Position numbers and translations under genes: made by a program. The notes below the pieces were generated by a model. The model was not told the DNA's origin. It made no database searches and was given only the letters and a program-made list of their open reading frames with translations. This document shows positions 1 through 4,155 of a stretch of DNA of 9,340 bases, piece after piece; positions within the stretch are counted from its first letter, which is position 1, and each line of letters starts with the position of its first letter. This DNA comes from Paracoccaceae bacterium. Its GTDB lineage: Bacteria; Pseudomonadota; Alphaproteobacteria; Rhodobacterales; Rhodobacteraceae. The stretch lies in the NCBI GenBank assembly GCA_026709725.1, contig JAPOSK010000116.1, positions 1-9,340 of the forward strand, written 5' to 3'.

Positions 1-2
1 GT

Positions 3-209
3 CTCACTCTCAGAGGGCAAGGCAGGGGCCCGTGGGACGCAGTAGTGGACGCTCTCTATCCTCTCTCTGAAGGCCAAAGCGTGGGCGTTGATTGGGACGA
101 AAGCTTGGACGTGGACAAGTGGACAGCCACCGAAGGCAACGTGAGTATGGCTCCAGCAGGCCGCCATCGGGAGCATGAGAATATTGGAACTTGGAAGCGT
201 GTCAGCTAG
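3..209 (+). CDS. C-terminal part of an unrecognised phage protein (truncated by window edge)
   Basis: An open frame enters from the left edge and ends at TAG 207-209. The other two forward frames hit stops at 43-45 and 68-70. The visible 68 residues contain an acidic Asp/Trp stretch (VGVDWDESLDVDKW) and end in a basic, aromatic segment (HENIGTWKRVS). I do not recognise a family. It is probably the gene before the small-gene block on the same transcript. The first hammerhead ribozyme begins three bases after its stop codon, so this message would receive a ribozyme-generated 3' end. The start lies outside the window, so length and function cannot be judged. Confidence 0.65.
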   Translation, partial: LTLRGQGRGPWDAVVDALYPLSEGQSVGVDWDESLDVDKWTATEGNVSMAPAGRHREHENIGTWKRVS

Positions 210-211
210 CA

Positions 212-263
212 GGCCGAAACACCCTTCGGGGTGTCAGTGCGTAGGGCGCACTCTGATGAGGCC
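212..263 (+). ncRNA. Type II hammerhead self-cleaving ribozyme, copy 1
   Basis: All hammerhead core elements are present in type II order (open at stem II). Stem II is GGCC 212-215 with GGCC 260-263. GAA 216-218 follows, then stem III. In stem III, A219 pairs with U234 and CACCC 220-224 pairs with GGGTG 229-233 across a UUCG tetraloop. The cleavage nucleotide is C235, so the cut falls between 235 and 236. Stem I is AGTGCG 236-241 with CGCACT 247-252, loop TAGGG. The core CTGATGA is 253-259. Every stem is fully paired. The ribozyme lies between a TAG stop at 207-209 and the ATG at 296, and would separate the two messages. Hammerheads are known from phage and prophage DNA. Loop-to-stem contacts needed for fast cleavage cannot be judged by eye. 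Confidence 0.92.
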
Positions 264-292
264 ATCAGTAATCTAGAACTATAGGAGGTTCA
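264..292 (+). promoter_or_regulatory. Leader and ribosome binding site behind ribozyme 1
   Basis: Downstream of stem II, CATCAG (263-268) can pair with the ribozyme core CTGATG (253-258). CTAGAACTA and the Shine-Dalgarno AGGAGG (283-288) follow, seven bases before ATG 296. The segment is nearly identical to 609-635 behind ribozyme 2, differing by a TA insertion and a few substitutions. Ribozyme and leader therefore behave as one duplicated cassette (211-292 and 552-635). Confidence 0.8.
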
Positions 293-295
293 CGA

Positions 296-553
296 ATGGT
301 TGACTACGACAAGACCACACAAGAGATAGCAGCGATGGCGCTGTTTGAGTACGGGGGCCACTCGCTCCGCTCGGCGTTGAGCATCGCCGCCGCCGAATGC
401 GGTTACGATGCTGCGGGAGCAGAGTACGAGCACGCTTTGGCCAAAGCCGTTGAGCGTAACGGCGAGTGCCGCCGAGCGGGTAAGCGGTGCTCAACGCCGG
501 AGCTGCTTCGTTATCTTGTGGCAGGCAAACCGTCCGCCGAGCTGGTCGCTTAG
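296..553 (+). CDS. Small hypothetical phage protein, 85 aa
   Basis: The ATG is set by AGGAGG at 283-288 with seven-base spacing. The protein is alanine-rich and looks largely helical. An N-terminal segment (KTTQEIAAMALFEYGGHSL) leads into a repetitive Ala/Glu helix (AAGAEYEHALAKAVERNG) and a short C-terminal helix (STPELLRYLVAGKPSAELVA). There are three cysteines and no signal peptide or membrane segment. No family is recognised. The gene lies between the two hammerhead ribozymes, so its message would be released as a single-gene RNA with a stem I hairpin at its 5' end and a stem III hairpin at its 3' end. The last base of its TAG stop is also the first base of ribozyme 2 stem II. Confidence 0.8.
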   Translation: MVDYDKTTQEIAAMALFEYGGHSLRSALSIAAAECGYDAAGAEYEHALAKAVERNGECRRAGKRCSTPELLRYLVAGKPSAELVA

Positions 554-608
554 GCCGAAACGCTCCCGATCGGGAGCGTCTGCGGATAGAGTCCGCACTG
601 ATGAGGCC
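553..608 (+). ncRNA. Type II hammerhead self-cleaving ribozyme, copy 2
   Basis: The architecture matches copy 1. Stem II is GGCC 553-556 with GGCC 605-608. GAA 557-559 follows. In stem III, A560 pairs with U579 and CGCTCCC 561-567 pairs with GGGAGCG 572-578, loop GATC. The cleavage nucleotide is C580, so the cut falls between 580 and 581. Stem I is TGCGGA 581-586 with TCCGCA 592-597, loop TAGAG. The core CTGATGA is 598-604. Stems I and III differ in sequence from copy 1 but keep complete pairing, which is direct covariation evidence for the RNA structure. The stem I loop is UAGNG in both. Its first base is the last base of the upstream gene's stop codon, and the next gene starts at 639. Confidence 0.93.
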
Positions 609-635
609 ATCAGCAACCTAGAACTAGGAGGTTCA
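609..635 (+). promoter_or_regulatory. Leader and ribosome binding site behind ribozyme 2
   Basis: This is the second copy of the post-ribozyme leader. CATCAG (608-613) is complementary to the core CTGATG (598-603). CTAGAACTA runs directly into AGGAGG (626-631), seven bases before ATG 639, the same spacing as in copy 1. After cleavage the message would start with the stem I hairpin, followed by this leader. Confidence 0.8.
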
Positions 636-638
636 ACT

Positions 639-914
639 ATGAGAACACTGAGAGAGAACGTGGTGGATTTGCATCCCACAAACCCCCCACAATTCGCTTC
701 GGAAGACGATGCCGAGAAATGGGCTAACGACCCTGCTTGGTGCGAGGAAGTGTCCACCGAGGACACCACAATTCAAGCGTGGGGGCAAGCGCTCGGCATG
801 AGCGACAGGCTCATAGAGCTAGTGGACGCTGTGTGCAAAGCCAAAGACGCAGGCGTGACAGACGACACGCTCGCTCTGATAATCGCCATCAAACTAGAAC
901 AGGACATGGCGTGA
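639..914 (+). CDS. Small acidic hypothetical phage protein, 91 aa
   Basis: ATG 639 is chosen over in-frame codons further upstream because AGGAGG 626-631 is ideally placed. An upstream start would also run back through the ribozyme. The N-terminus (MRTLRENVVDLHP) is followed by an acidic Trp-containing region (SEDDAEKWANDPAWCEEVSTED). The helical C-terminal half (LGMSDRLIELVDAVCKAKDA, then TLALIIAIKLEQDM) looks hydrophobic enough for a helical bundle or protein contact. No family is recognised. Its stop overlaps the next gene's start in a GTGA, suggesting translational coupling. It is the first gene after ribozyme 2 and would head the shortened downstream message. Confidence 0.8.
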   Translation: MRTLRENVVDLHPTNPPQFASEDDAEKWANDPAWCEEVSTEDTTIQAWGQALGMSDRLIELVDAVCKAKDAGVTDDTLALIIAIKLEQDMA

Positions 915-1186
915 GCAGCAAACGAATCGAAGACCCCGCCACGTGGGACGAGACTTGCGAGCTTGGTTGCCACGAAGAGTTCGACACTGTGCGAGCAGCC
1001 TACGGGCCAGCTCGCCGCCATTACCTCGCAGGCGTGCCATGCTGTAACATGGCCAAAGCGTTACGAACAGCTGCCGAGCGGCAGAAGTCGAACAGCAAAC
1101 CTTCATGGCAGCATTGGGACGAGGGGCGCATCGGCATTGAGCCGCCACGTGCTCCACGCCCAAATGAGATAAGGAAAGCAGCGTGA
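911..1186 (+). CDS. Small cysteine-containing hypothetical protein, 91 aa
   Basis: The GTG start at 911 overlaps the previous TGA stop (GTGA), and AGGA at 901-904 is a modest ribosome binding site. The protein has two cysteine pairs, one in CELGCHE near residues 16-20 and one in GVPCCNMAK near residues 42-47. A central Arg/Tyr stretch (VRAAYGPARRHYLAG) lies between them. Small actinobacterial phage and plasmid proteins of unknown role often combine Cys pairs with such Arg-rich helices, and a metal site is possible but unproven. The C-terminus is proline- and arginine-rich (EPPRAPRPNEIRKAA). The stop overlaps the next GTG start in another GTGA. Confidence 0.75.
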   Translation: MSSKRIEDPATWDETCELGCHEEFDTVRAAYGPARRHYLAGVPCCNMAKALRTAAERQKSNSKPSWQHWDEGRIGIEPPRAPRPNEIRKAA

Positions 1187-1330
1187 CACGCTACAAGAGC
1201 GGGAAGGGCCGCAGCGCCAACAATCAGAAGCGGCGCAAGCAAGGGGGGGGCGCAGCGTGGTATCGGCGCTAATAGCGGCAACCGTGCCCGCATCCGTAAC
1301 GAGCTGGCGCAACGCCGTGACCGCAACTAA
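1183..1330 (+). CDS. Small basic protein interrupted at a G8 run (29 aa as read, 48 aa with a one-base shift)
   Basis: GTG 1183 overlaps the previous stop. As written, the frame ends at TAA 1270-1272 and gives 29 residues. The frame runs through eight consecutive G (1243-1250). If one G is skipped or deleted, reading continues to TAA 1328-1330 and gives 48 residues. The second half (GAQRGIGANSGNRARIRNEL, then AQRRDRN) has the same Arg/Asn/Gly composition as the first (TRYKSGKGRSANNQKRRKQ), while the unshifted tail (AAWYRR) is short. The two halves look like one small nucleic-acid-binding-type protein. Possible causes are a sequencing or assembly error in the homopolymer, a real mutation, phase variation or ribosomal slippage. 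Function is unknown beyond strong positive charge. Confidence 0.55.
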
Positions 1331-1369
1331 GCTGAAACGCAAGAGGTGAAGGCCGAGACAAAGTTTTGG

Positions 1370-1660
1370 TCACGACCCCGAAACCCCCTCCAAAGCGAGG
1401 GGGTTTTGCGTTTCGAAGAGGTGCTGCGTCATGCGCTTAGCAGACATCAAACTTGTTTCACGCCCTACCACTTCGCCGGTAGCTGCCAGCACGATAAGCC
1501 ACTTCAAATCGCTTTCATGGCGCAGCGTGTAAACGTGCTTGTCTTTGGCCAAATGGTTCGTGTGAACCGTCAACGTGTGAGGCCCCGCAGGATGAAACGA
1601 GAGAGGCACAGCAGCCTCAAATAGCGGTTCTACGCCCGAACTAAACAAATGCTGTGTCAT
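1370..1660 (-). CDS. Hypothetical protein, 96 aa, with repeated MTQHLF motif
   Basis: ATG at 1660 is preceded on the - strand by GGAG six to nine bases upstream. An in-frame TTG at 1702 would add 14 residues but has no ribosome binding site. The middle is strand-rich and His-rich (HTLTVHTNHLAKDKHVYTLR), followed by a hydrophobic strand-helix segment (DLKWLIVLAATGEVVGRETS). No family is recognised. The N-terminal MTQHLF recurs at residues 77-82 as MTQHLFETQ. The two DNA copies differ at five of 18 positions, all synonymous. The last dozen codons overlap the hairpin at 1381-1406. The gene is transcribed alone, convergent with the left block, probably from the AT-rich region at 1661-1735. Confidence 0.65.
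   Translation of the reverse strand: MTQHLFSSGVEPLFEAAVPLSFHPAGPHTLTVHTNHLAKDKHVYTLRHESDLKWLIVLAATGEVVGRETSLMSAKRMTQHLFETQNPLALEGVSGS
1381..1406 (+). terminator. Hairpin terminator of the left + strand block
   Basis: AAACCCCCTC (1381-1390) pairs perfectly over 10 bp with GAGGGGGTTT (1397-1406), with a CAAAGC loop, and is followed by only one more T before GCG. It lies 50 bases after the last + strand stop and suits a rightward terminator with a short U tract. It also lies inside the 3' coding end of the convergent - strand gene, so it could work weakly in both directions. Confidence 0.65.
1404..1417. repeat. 14-bp direct repeat, copy at 3' end of the 1370-1660 gene
   Basis: TTTTGCGTTTCGAA occurs here and again at 1686-1699, so the two copies bracket most of the - strand gene with a 282-base period. 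This copy begins in the terminator stem and encodes FETQ on the - strand. It contains the palindrome TTCGAA. Confidence 0.7.
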
Positions 1661-1685
1661 CGCTTCTCCATTCCAATTTTCAATT

Positions 1686-1699
1686 TTTTGCGTTTCGAA
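1686..1699. repeat. 14-bp direct repeat, copy upstream of the 1370-1660 gene
   Basis: Identical to 1404-1417. It lies in the leader of the - strand gene, between the proposed -10 box and the start codon. It could be a shared protein-binding site, a duplication scar or a recombination site. Confidence 0.7.
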
Positions 1700-1702
1700 C
1701 AA

Positions 1703-1731
1703 ATTTTAAAAATCGACCCTTAAATACTTAA
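1703..1731 (-). promoter_or_regulatory. Possible promoter of the 96-aa gene
   Basis: Read on the - strand, TTAAGT (1731-1726), a 17-base spacer and TAAAAT (1708-1703) make a -35/-10 pair. The -10 matches the bacterial consensus at five of six positions and the -35 at three. It lies about 43 bases upstream of the ATG, in the most AT-rich part of the window. Confidence 0.35.
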
Positions 1732-1747
1732 CGCGGGTTGACGTGAG

Positions 1748-1760
1748 TGTTCAGTGAACA
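1748..1760. promoter_or_regulatory. 13-bp operator-like palindrome
   Basis: TGTTCA-G-TGAACA is a perfect inverted repeat with a single central base. It lies just downstream of TTGACG (1738-1743) and upstream of the leftward promoter candidate, a position suited to a repressor. GTGAGTGT at 1743-1750 is also repeated inverted as ACACTCAC at 1815-1822. No regulator gene in the window can be matched to it. Confidence 0.4.
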
Positions 1761-1964
1761 AGATTAACAGGGGTGTTGGGTCTATTGGGGGGACGTGTGT
1801 GCGAACCCACCGTGACACTCACCCGAGGTGAACCCTGTCTGTAACGCTCTGACATCAATGGCTGGGTGGTGGGAGGGTAATTCAATTTTTCGATTTTTTC
1901 AAATCCGCCAACAAACTTTTTCTCAACAATCCTGTGACCTGCTCTTATGCGACCCGTTAAACGA

Positions 1965-1996
1965 GGCAACCCCCACCGAAACCGGTGAGGGTTGCC
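1965..1996 (-). terminator. Long hairpin downstream of the leftward operon
   Basis: GGCAACCC (1965-1972) pairs with GGGTTGCC (1989-1996), then after one C/A mismatch CACCG (1974-1978) pairs with CGGTG (1983-1987) around an AAAC loop. It lies about 67 bases past the last stop of the leftward operon. Read leftward it is followed by TCGTTTAACG, so the U tract is poor. It may be a factor-assisted terminator or an RNA-stabilising hairpin. Confidence 0.5.
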
Positions 1997-2062
1997 AGCA
2001 CGTTAATCCAACTTAGAAAATAGCTTCGTAACGCAATCTCCTTTCTGTAGTGGGCCGTCCCC

Positions 2063-2263
2063 TTAGCTGCCGTCCTCGCTGTCGTCTTCCAATTCCAAGA
2101 CGATTAGAGCGACACAGAACCCCGCCCAGAGGCCCAAATGGTACTGCGATTGAGGCGCATCGTAACCTTCGGTGGCCACGTGGCGTTCGTACCGCTCCCA
2201 CGTCTTGTCACGCCGCTCTTGGAGCTGCTCCACGACCGTCCGAGCTTGCACTGTTTCACCCAT
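2063..2263 (-). CDS. Small acidic-tailed hypothetical protein, 66 aa
   Basis: ATG 2263 overlaps the upstream gene's TAA stop (TAATG), so it is translationally coupled. Its ribosome binding site, GAGGAG, also encodes the terminal Glu-Glu of the upstream protein. Residues 5-30 form a charged, probably helical segment (ERRDKTWERYERHVA). Residues 43-58 are hydrophobic (GLWAGFCVALIVLEL), possibly a buried helix or a short membrane segment. The protein ends in an acidic tail (EDDSEDGS). No family is recognised. Its place after a recombination-type gene suggests a role in DNA metabolism, which is inference only. Confidence 0.7.
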   Translation of the reverse strand: MGETVQARTVVEQLQERRDKTWERYERHVATEGYDAPQSQYHLGLWAGFCVALIVLELEDDSEDGS

Positions 2264-3081
2264 TAGAAAGGCTCCTCATCTGCTTCGTACTGGCCAGTGT
2301 CATGCTCCACGACCGCAATCGTTTCACTGTTTTCTTTTTCTTCCACTTTCGCAGCGCCCTCGGCTTCCTGCTCATACTGAGCGGTGAGCCCTAAGCATTG
2401 AGCCGTAGTCATCTTCCGAGCGTCCGCTCTGCTATACGCCCCGTTGCTCGCTTTCTCTAACGCCGCCGCTTGCCGTTCGGTGACTTGGTAGCTGCGAGTT
2501 GTTGTGCGCCGCCCGTTAGCTTGCTTAGCTTGCTTCGTTTGCTTAGCTTGGCCACCGTTGGCATCCGCAGGCATGATTTCGTAGGGGGAGCTGCTTAAGT
2601 CGTTGTCAGCTATCGTCAACACGGGAGCGAGGAGCTGGTGCAACGCCCGCACCTTAGCTCTTGTTTCCGCCATTGATTGCATAGCGTGCCATTCCGTCCA
2701 CCGTGCCCGTGTAGACCCGTCACGTCCGAACGTGGTTTCACCCGCCGAACACACCCCAGCACTCCGCACGCTCACCCCATCGCTGCGAGTGACCACGCAA
2801 ACAGCACGAGCCATCGGAGCTTGGCTGAGCGGGTCAGTGGTGGGTTCCAAATGCTCGCAAGTCACGGACACTTGCATCAACGCTGCTATCTCGCTGAGAG
2901 GCTTCAAAGTGACGTGGCGACCCTTGCCGATGGTCACGACCGCACCGTCACGAGCTAGAGCTGCTTTCGCATACTCTGCGAGTGCGTTGGTGTGCTCCGA
3001 CAGTTCCACCAAACTCGGCGGCTGCTCAGCACGGGTGCCGACAATCTCGGCGGTTTGCGGGTTAACAACTAGTTCAGTCAT
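2263..3081 (-). CDS. Probable phage single-strand annealing or DNA-binding protein with SSB-like C-terminal tail
   Basis: The start at 3081 has a near-perfect ribosome binding site (AAAGGAGGT, then six bases). Residues 54-75 (GRHVTLKPLSEIAALMQVSV), 90-112 (a strand-rich ARAVCVVTRSDGV segment) and 128-158 (WTEWHAMQSMAETRAKVRAL followed by hydrophobics) match the layout I recall in actinophage proteins of the Erf/RecT-like recombination type. In those, a glycine-arginine-valine strand precedes a conserved helix like SMAQTRAVSKAL. A basic Lys/Gln linker follows (residues 176-192), then a second Arg/Lys segment, and an acidic C-terminus ending EADEEPF, which resembles the DDIPF tip of bacterial SSB. 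It probably acts on single-stranded phage DNA during replication or recombination. The exact activity is inferred from memory of the family, not a search. Confidence 0.55.
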   Translation of the reverse strand: MTELVVNPQTAEIVGTRAEQPPSLVELSEHTNALAEYAKAALARDGAVVTIGKGRHVTLKPLSEIAALMQVSVTCEHLEPTTDPLSQAPMARAVCVVTRSDGVSVRSAGVCSAGETTFGRDGSTRARWTEWHAMQSMAETRAKVRALHQLLAPVLTIADNDLSSSPYEIMPADANGGQAKQTKQAKQANGRRTTTRSYQVTERQAAALEKASNGAYSRADARKMTTAQCLGLTAQYEQEAEGAAKVEEKENSETIAVVEHDTGQYEADEEPF

Positions 3082-3114
3082 TTACGACCTCCTTTGTGTT
3101 TGTAGATTGATGTC

Positions 3115-3144
3115 AACCTACCATGACACTGAGACAGTTACGGC
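3115..3144 (-). promoter_or_regulatory. Leftward promoter candidate (recombination-protein operon)
   Basis: On the - strand, TAGGTT (3120-3115) fits a TAnnnT -10 box, and the poor -35 GCCGTA (3144-3139) falls inside the central dyad. Transcription would start near 3107-3109, at the first bases of the shared leader, about 26 bases before ATG 3081. The weak -35 suggests activation or repression by a protein bound at the dyad. Confidence 0.5.
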
Positions 3145-3151
3145 AACTGTC
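3133..3151. promoter_or_regulatory. 19-bp central operator-like dyad
   Basis: GACAGTT-ACGGC-AACTGTC is a perfect 7-bp inverted repeat with a 5-base spacer, centred exactly between the two divergent -10 boxes and covering both -35 positions. Such a site typically binds a dimeric helix-turn-helix regulator. The regulator is not evident in this window. Confidence 0.6.
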
Positions 3152-3169
3152 ACGGCGGCGAGGTACTGT
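3140..3169 (+). promoter_or_regulatory. Rightward promoter candidate (small genes and perhaps tail module)
   Basis: TACTGT (3164-3169) is the exact mirror position of the leftward -10 and also fits TAnnnT. The corresponding -35, ACGGCA (3140-3145, 18-base spacer), overlaps the central dyad. Transcription would begin near 3175-3177, giving a leader of about 20 bases before ATG 3197. Confidence 0.5.
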
Positions 3170-3196
3170 GCTAGCAATCTACAAACAGGAGGAAAC

Positions 3197-3436
3197 ATGG
3201 CCATCATGCTTGAAGGTCTCACAATCATCCAAGCAGGCCCCAAAGTGTGGTACTGCTATTCCGCTTACCCAGACAAGCACCGCCGGTGCTACTCCATCGT
3301 CCAAGAGAAACGCAAGAAGCGGTGGTGGGTGATGCTCACAGACAAGAACCATTTGTGCATCGGTATTCTCAACACTATGGAAGAGGCCATGAACTACGCC
3401 GCCGAGCATTACCAAGCCAACACGGAGCAGCCATGA
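3197..3436 (+). CDS. Small basic aromatic hypothetical protein, 79 aa
   Basis: ATG 3197 follows AGGAGG (3187-3192) by four bases and is the first gene rightward of the divergent promoter. Upstream in-frame codons would run back through the control region, so this start is firm. The protein mixes aromatic strands (GPKVWYCYSAYPDKHRRCYS) with a basic Lys/Arg patch and tryptophans (QEKRKKRWWVMLTDK), and ends in a helix (TMEEAMNYAAEHYQ). The fold may be a small beta-sheet followed by a helix. No family is recognised. Its ATGA overlap with the next gene indicates coupling. Confidence 0.75.
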   Translation: MAIMLEGLTIIQAGPKVWYCYSAYPDKHRRCYSIVQEKRKKRWWVMLTDKNHLCIGILNTMEEAMNYAAEHYQANTEQP

Positions 3437-3705
3437 ACAAGCCGGAACCTATGAACATGGCCAAAGAAATAGCCTCCCATCTTGGTGTGACAACCGAAAC
3501 AGGCCAGCACGTCTGGCAGCTAATCATGGCGGCAATCACGTACACGAGCGCAGTGATGACCAACGGCGACCCTGCTATCACCCAGACGCTGATGGACAAG
3601 TTCCCAGACGAACACAAACCCATCATTGAAATAGTGATGCACGTGATAGTGCAAAGCAAGAAACGAGCAGACACGATGGCGCACCTACACTCCCGCAGGA
3701 ACTAA
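3433..3705 (+). CDS. Small helical hypothetical protein, 90 aa
   Basis: ATG 3433 overlaps the previous TGA (ATGA), with GGAG at 3424-3427. The protein looks all-helical. A first segment (MAKEIASHLGVTTETGQHVW) has a spacing reminiscent of a helix-turn-helix, but this is weak. Hydrophobic helices follow (LIMAAITYTSAVM and PIIEIVMHVIVQSKK), and the end is basic (KKRADTMAHLHSRRN). No family is recognised. Possible roles include a small regulator, an assembly factor or an early phage protein. Confidence 0.7.
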   Translation: MNKPEPMNMAKEIASHLGVTTETGQHVWQLIMAAITYTSAVMTNGDPAITQTLMDKFPDEHKPIIEIVMHVIVQSKKRADTMAHLHSRRN

Positions 3706-3709
3706 CGCC

Positions 3710-4138
3710 ATGAACTCACCATGCGGTGTTTCCCCCATAGGCATCAAAGCAGGCGTTCGTGTGCCCGCCACAATGCAACAAGACGTAGTGCAGCGTGCAG
3801 CCGTATTACGGGAAGCATTAGAGCAGCGTGGAATGCTGGACGAAGACCGTGAACGTCACTGGTTGTATCTAATGGTTTGGCCTTCTTACACCCGCTCTTC
3901 TTGGTATGTCGGTGAAACGAAACAGCACCCATCACGCCGCAAAGGGTGGAACCCCCACGTGGAGTCCATGCTGAAACGGTTCGTGACAGAGCGCTACTAC
4001 TTCCCTGTGAAGTGTGCGGAAGCCGAAGGCGTGGCTTACGATGCGATGCGTGACTACCGCAAACGGCGCAAGCATAGAGCGGTGTCGTTGAATTACGTGG
4101 CGTGCGTGAAGGGACGAAGTAAGTACACGCTGGACTAA
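3710..4138 (+). CDS. GIY-YIG nuclease-like protein, 142 aa
   Basis: The GIY-YIG signature is visible in degenerate form. LYL at residues 52-54 is followed by WYVGET at 65-70, a spacing of about 11. Arg76/Arg77 lie in the next helix. A Glu (104 or 106) sits in the helix KCAEAEGVAYDAMRDY where the catalytic metal-binding Glu is expected. Asn128 in SLNYV fits the final conserved Asn. The length suits a single catalytic domain, with about 48 extra N-terminal residues. GIY-YIG enzymes cut DNA in homing, repair, restriction and phage DNA processing. Lying just before structural genes, it could be a free-standing homing or DNA-processing nuclease. AGGA at 3697-3700 supports the start. Confidence 0.55.
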   Translation: MNSPCGVSPIGIKAGVRVPATMQQDVVQRAAVLREALEQRGMLDEDRERHWLYLMVWPSYTRSSWYVGETKQHPSRRKGWNPHVESMLKRFVTERYYFPVKCAEAEGVAYDAMRDYRKRRKHRAVSLNYVACVKGRSKYTLD

Positions 4139-4155
4139 CGAACTAGACTGCCGGT

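Larger units (their letters stand above)
1661..2062. other. Gene-poor regulatory or structural stretch
   Basis: No convincing gene is seen in these 400 bases. From left to right it holds an AT-rich tract (1661-1735) with a 14-bp repeat and a promoter candidate, a 13-bp palindrome (1748-1760), the inverted pair GTGAGTGT/ACACTCAC (1743-1750 and 1815-1822), and a second AT-rich tract (1880-1930) whose CAATTTTTCGATTTTTT resembles the first tract. It ends with a strong hairpin (1965-1996) and an orphan ribosome-binding-like CTCCTTTCT (2038-2046, read as AGAAAGGAG on the - strand). AT-rich tracts among dyads would suit promoters or a replication origin, but no DnaA boxes or iteron array are visible. 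Confidence 0.4.
3098..3186. promoter_or_regulatory. Symmetrical divergent control region with mirrored 12-bp leaders
   Basis: GTTTGTAGATTG (3098-3109) and CAATCTACAAAC (3175-3186) are perfect inverted copies, so the leftward and rightward messages share a 12-base leader just before their ribosome binding sites. The arms are centred on base 3142, as is the internal 7-bp dyad at 3133-3151. TACC (3119-3122) and GGTA (3162-3165) are mirrored too. The arrangement would let one regulator control both operons equally. Confidence 0.75.

Noticed and set aside
1331..1360. GAAAC and GGCC near 1334-1352 as a third hammerhead
   Set aside because: There is no CTGATGA core and no paired stem III or stem I, so only scattered core letters match.
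1346..1624. Forward ORF of 92 codons starting with GTG
   Set aside because: It lies opposite the better-supported - strand gene, begins in the terminator region and reads across the hairpin. Its start has no good ribosome binding site.
1751..1969. Leftward ORF of 72 codons in the gene-poor stretch
   Set aside because: It would start with TTG inside the hairpin at 1965-1996, has low-complexity, proline-rich content, and no convincing ribosome binding site.
2013..2046. Orphan AGAAAGGAG followed by a 7-codon TTG ORF on the - strand
   Set aside because: Spacing of one base between the Shine-Dalgarno and TTG is too short, and the peptide is too small to support as a gene.
2521..2550. 12-bp direct repeat TTGCTTAGCTTG (2521-2532 and 2539-2550) as an iteron
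   Set aside because: It is inside the coding sequence and simply encodes the repeated Gln-Ala-Lys-Gln linker of the recombination-type protein.
2603..3196. Upstream extension of the 79-aa gene, in frame to 2603
   Set aside because: It would run antisense through the 272-aa gene and the divergent promoter. The AGGAGG at 3187-3192 marks the real start at 3197.
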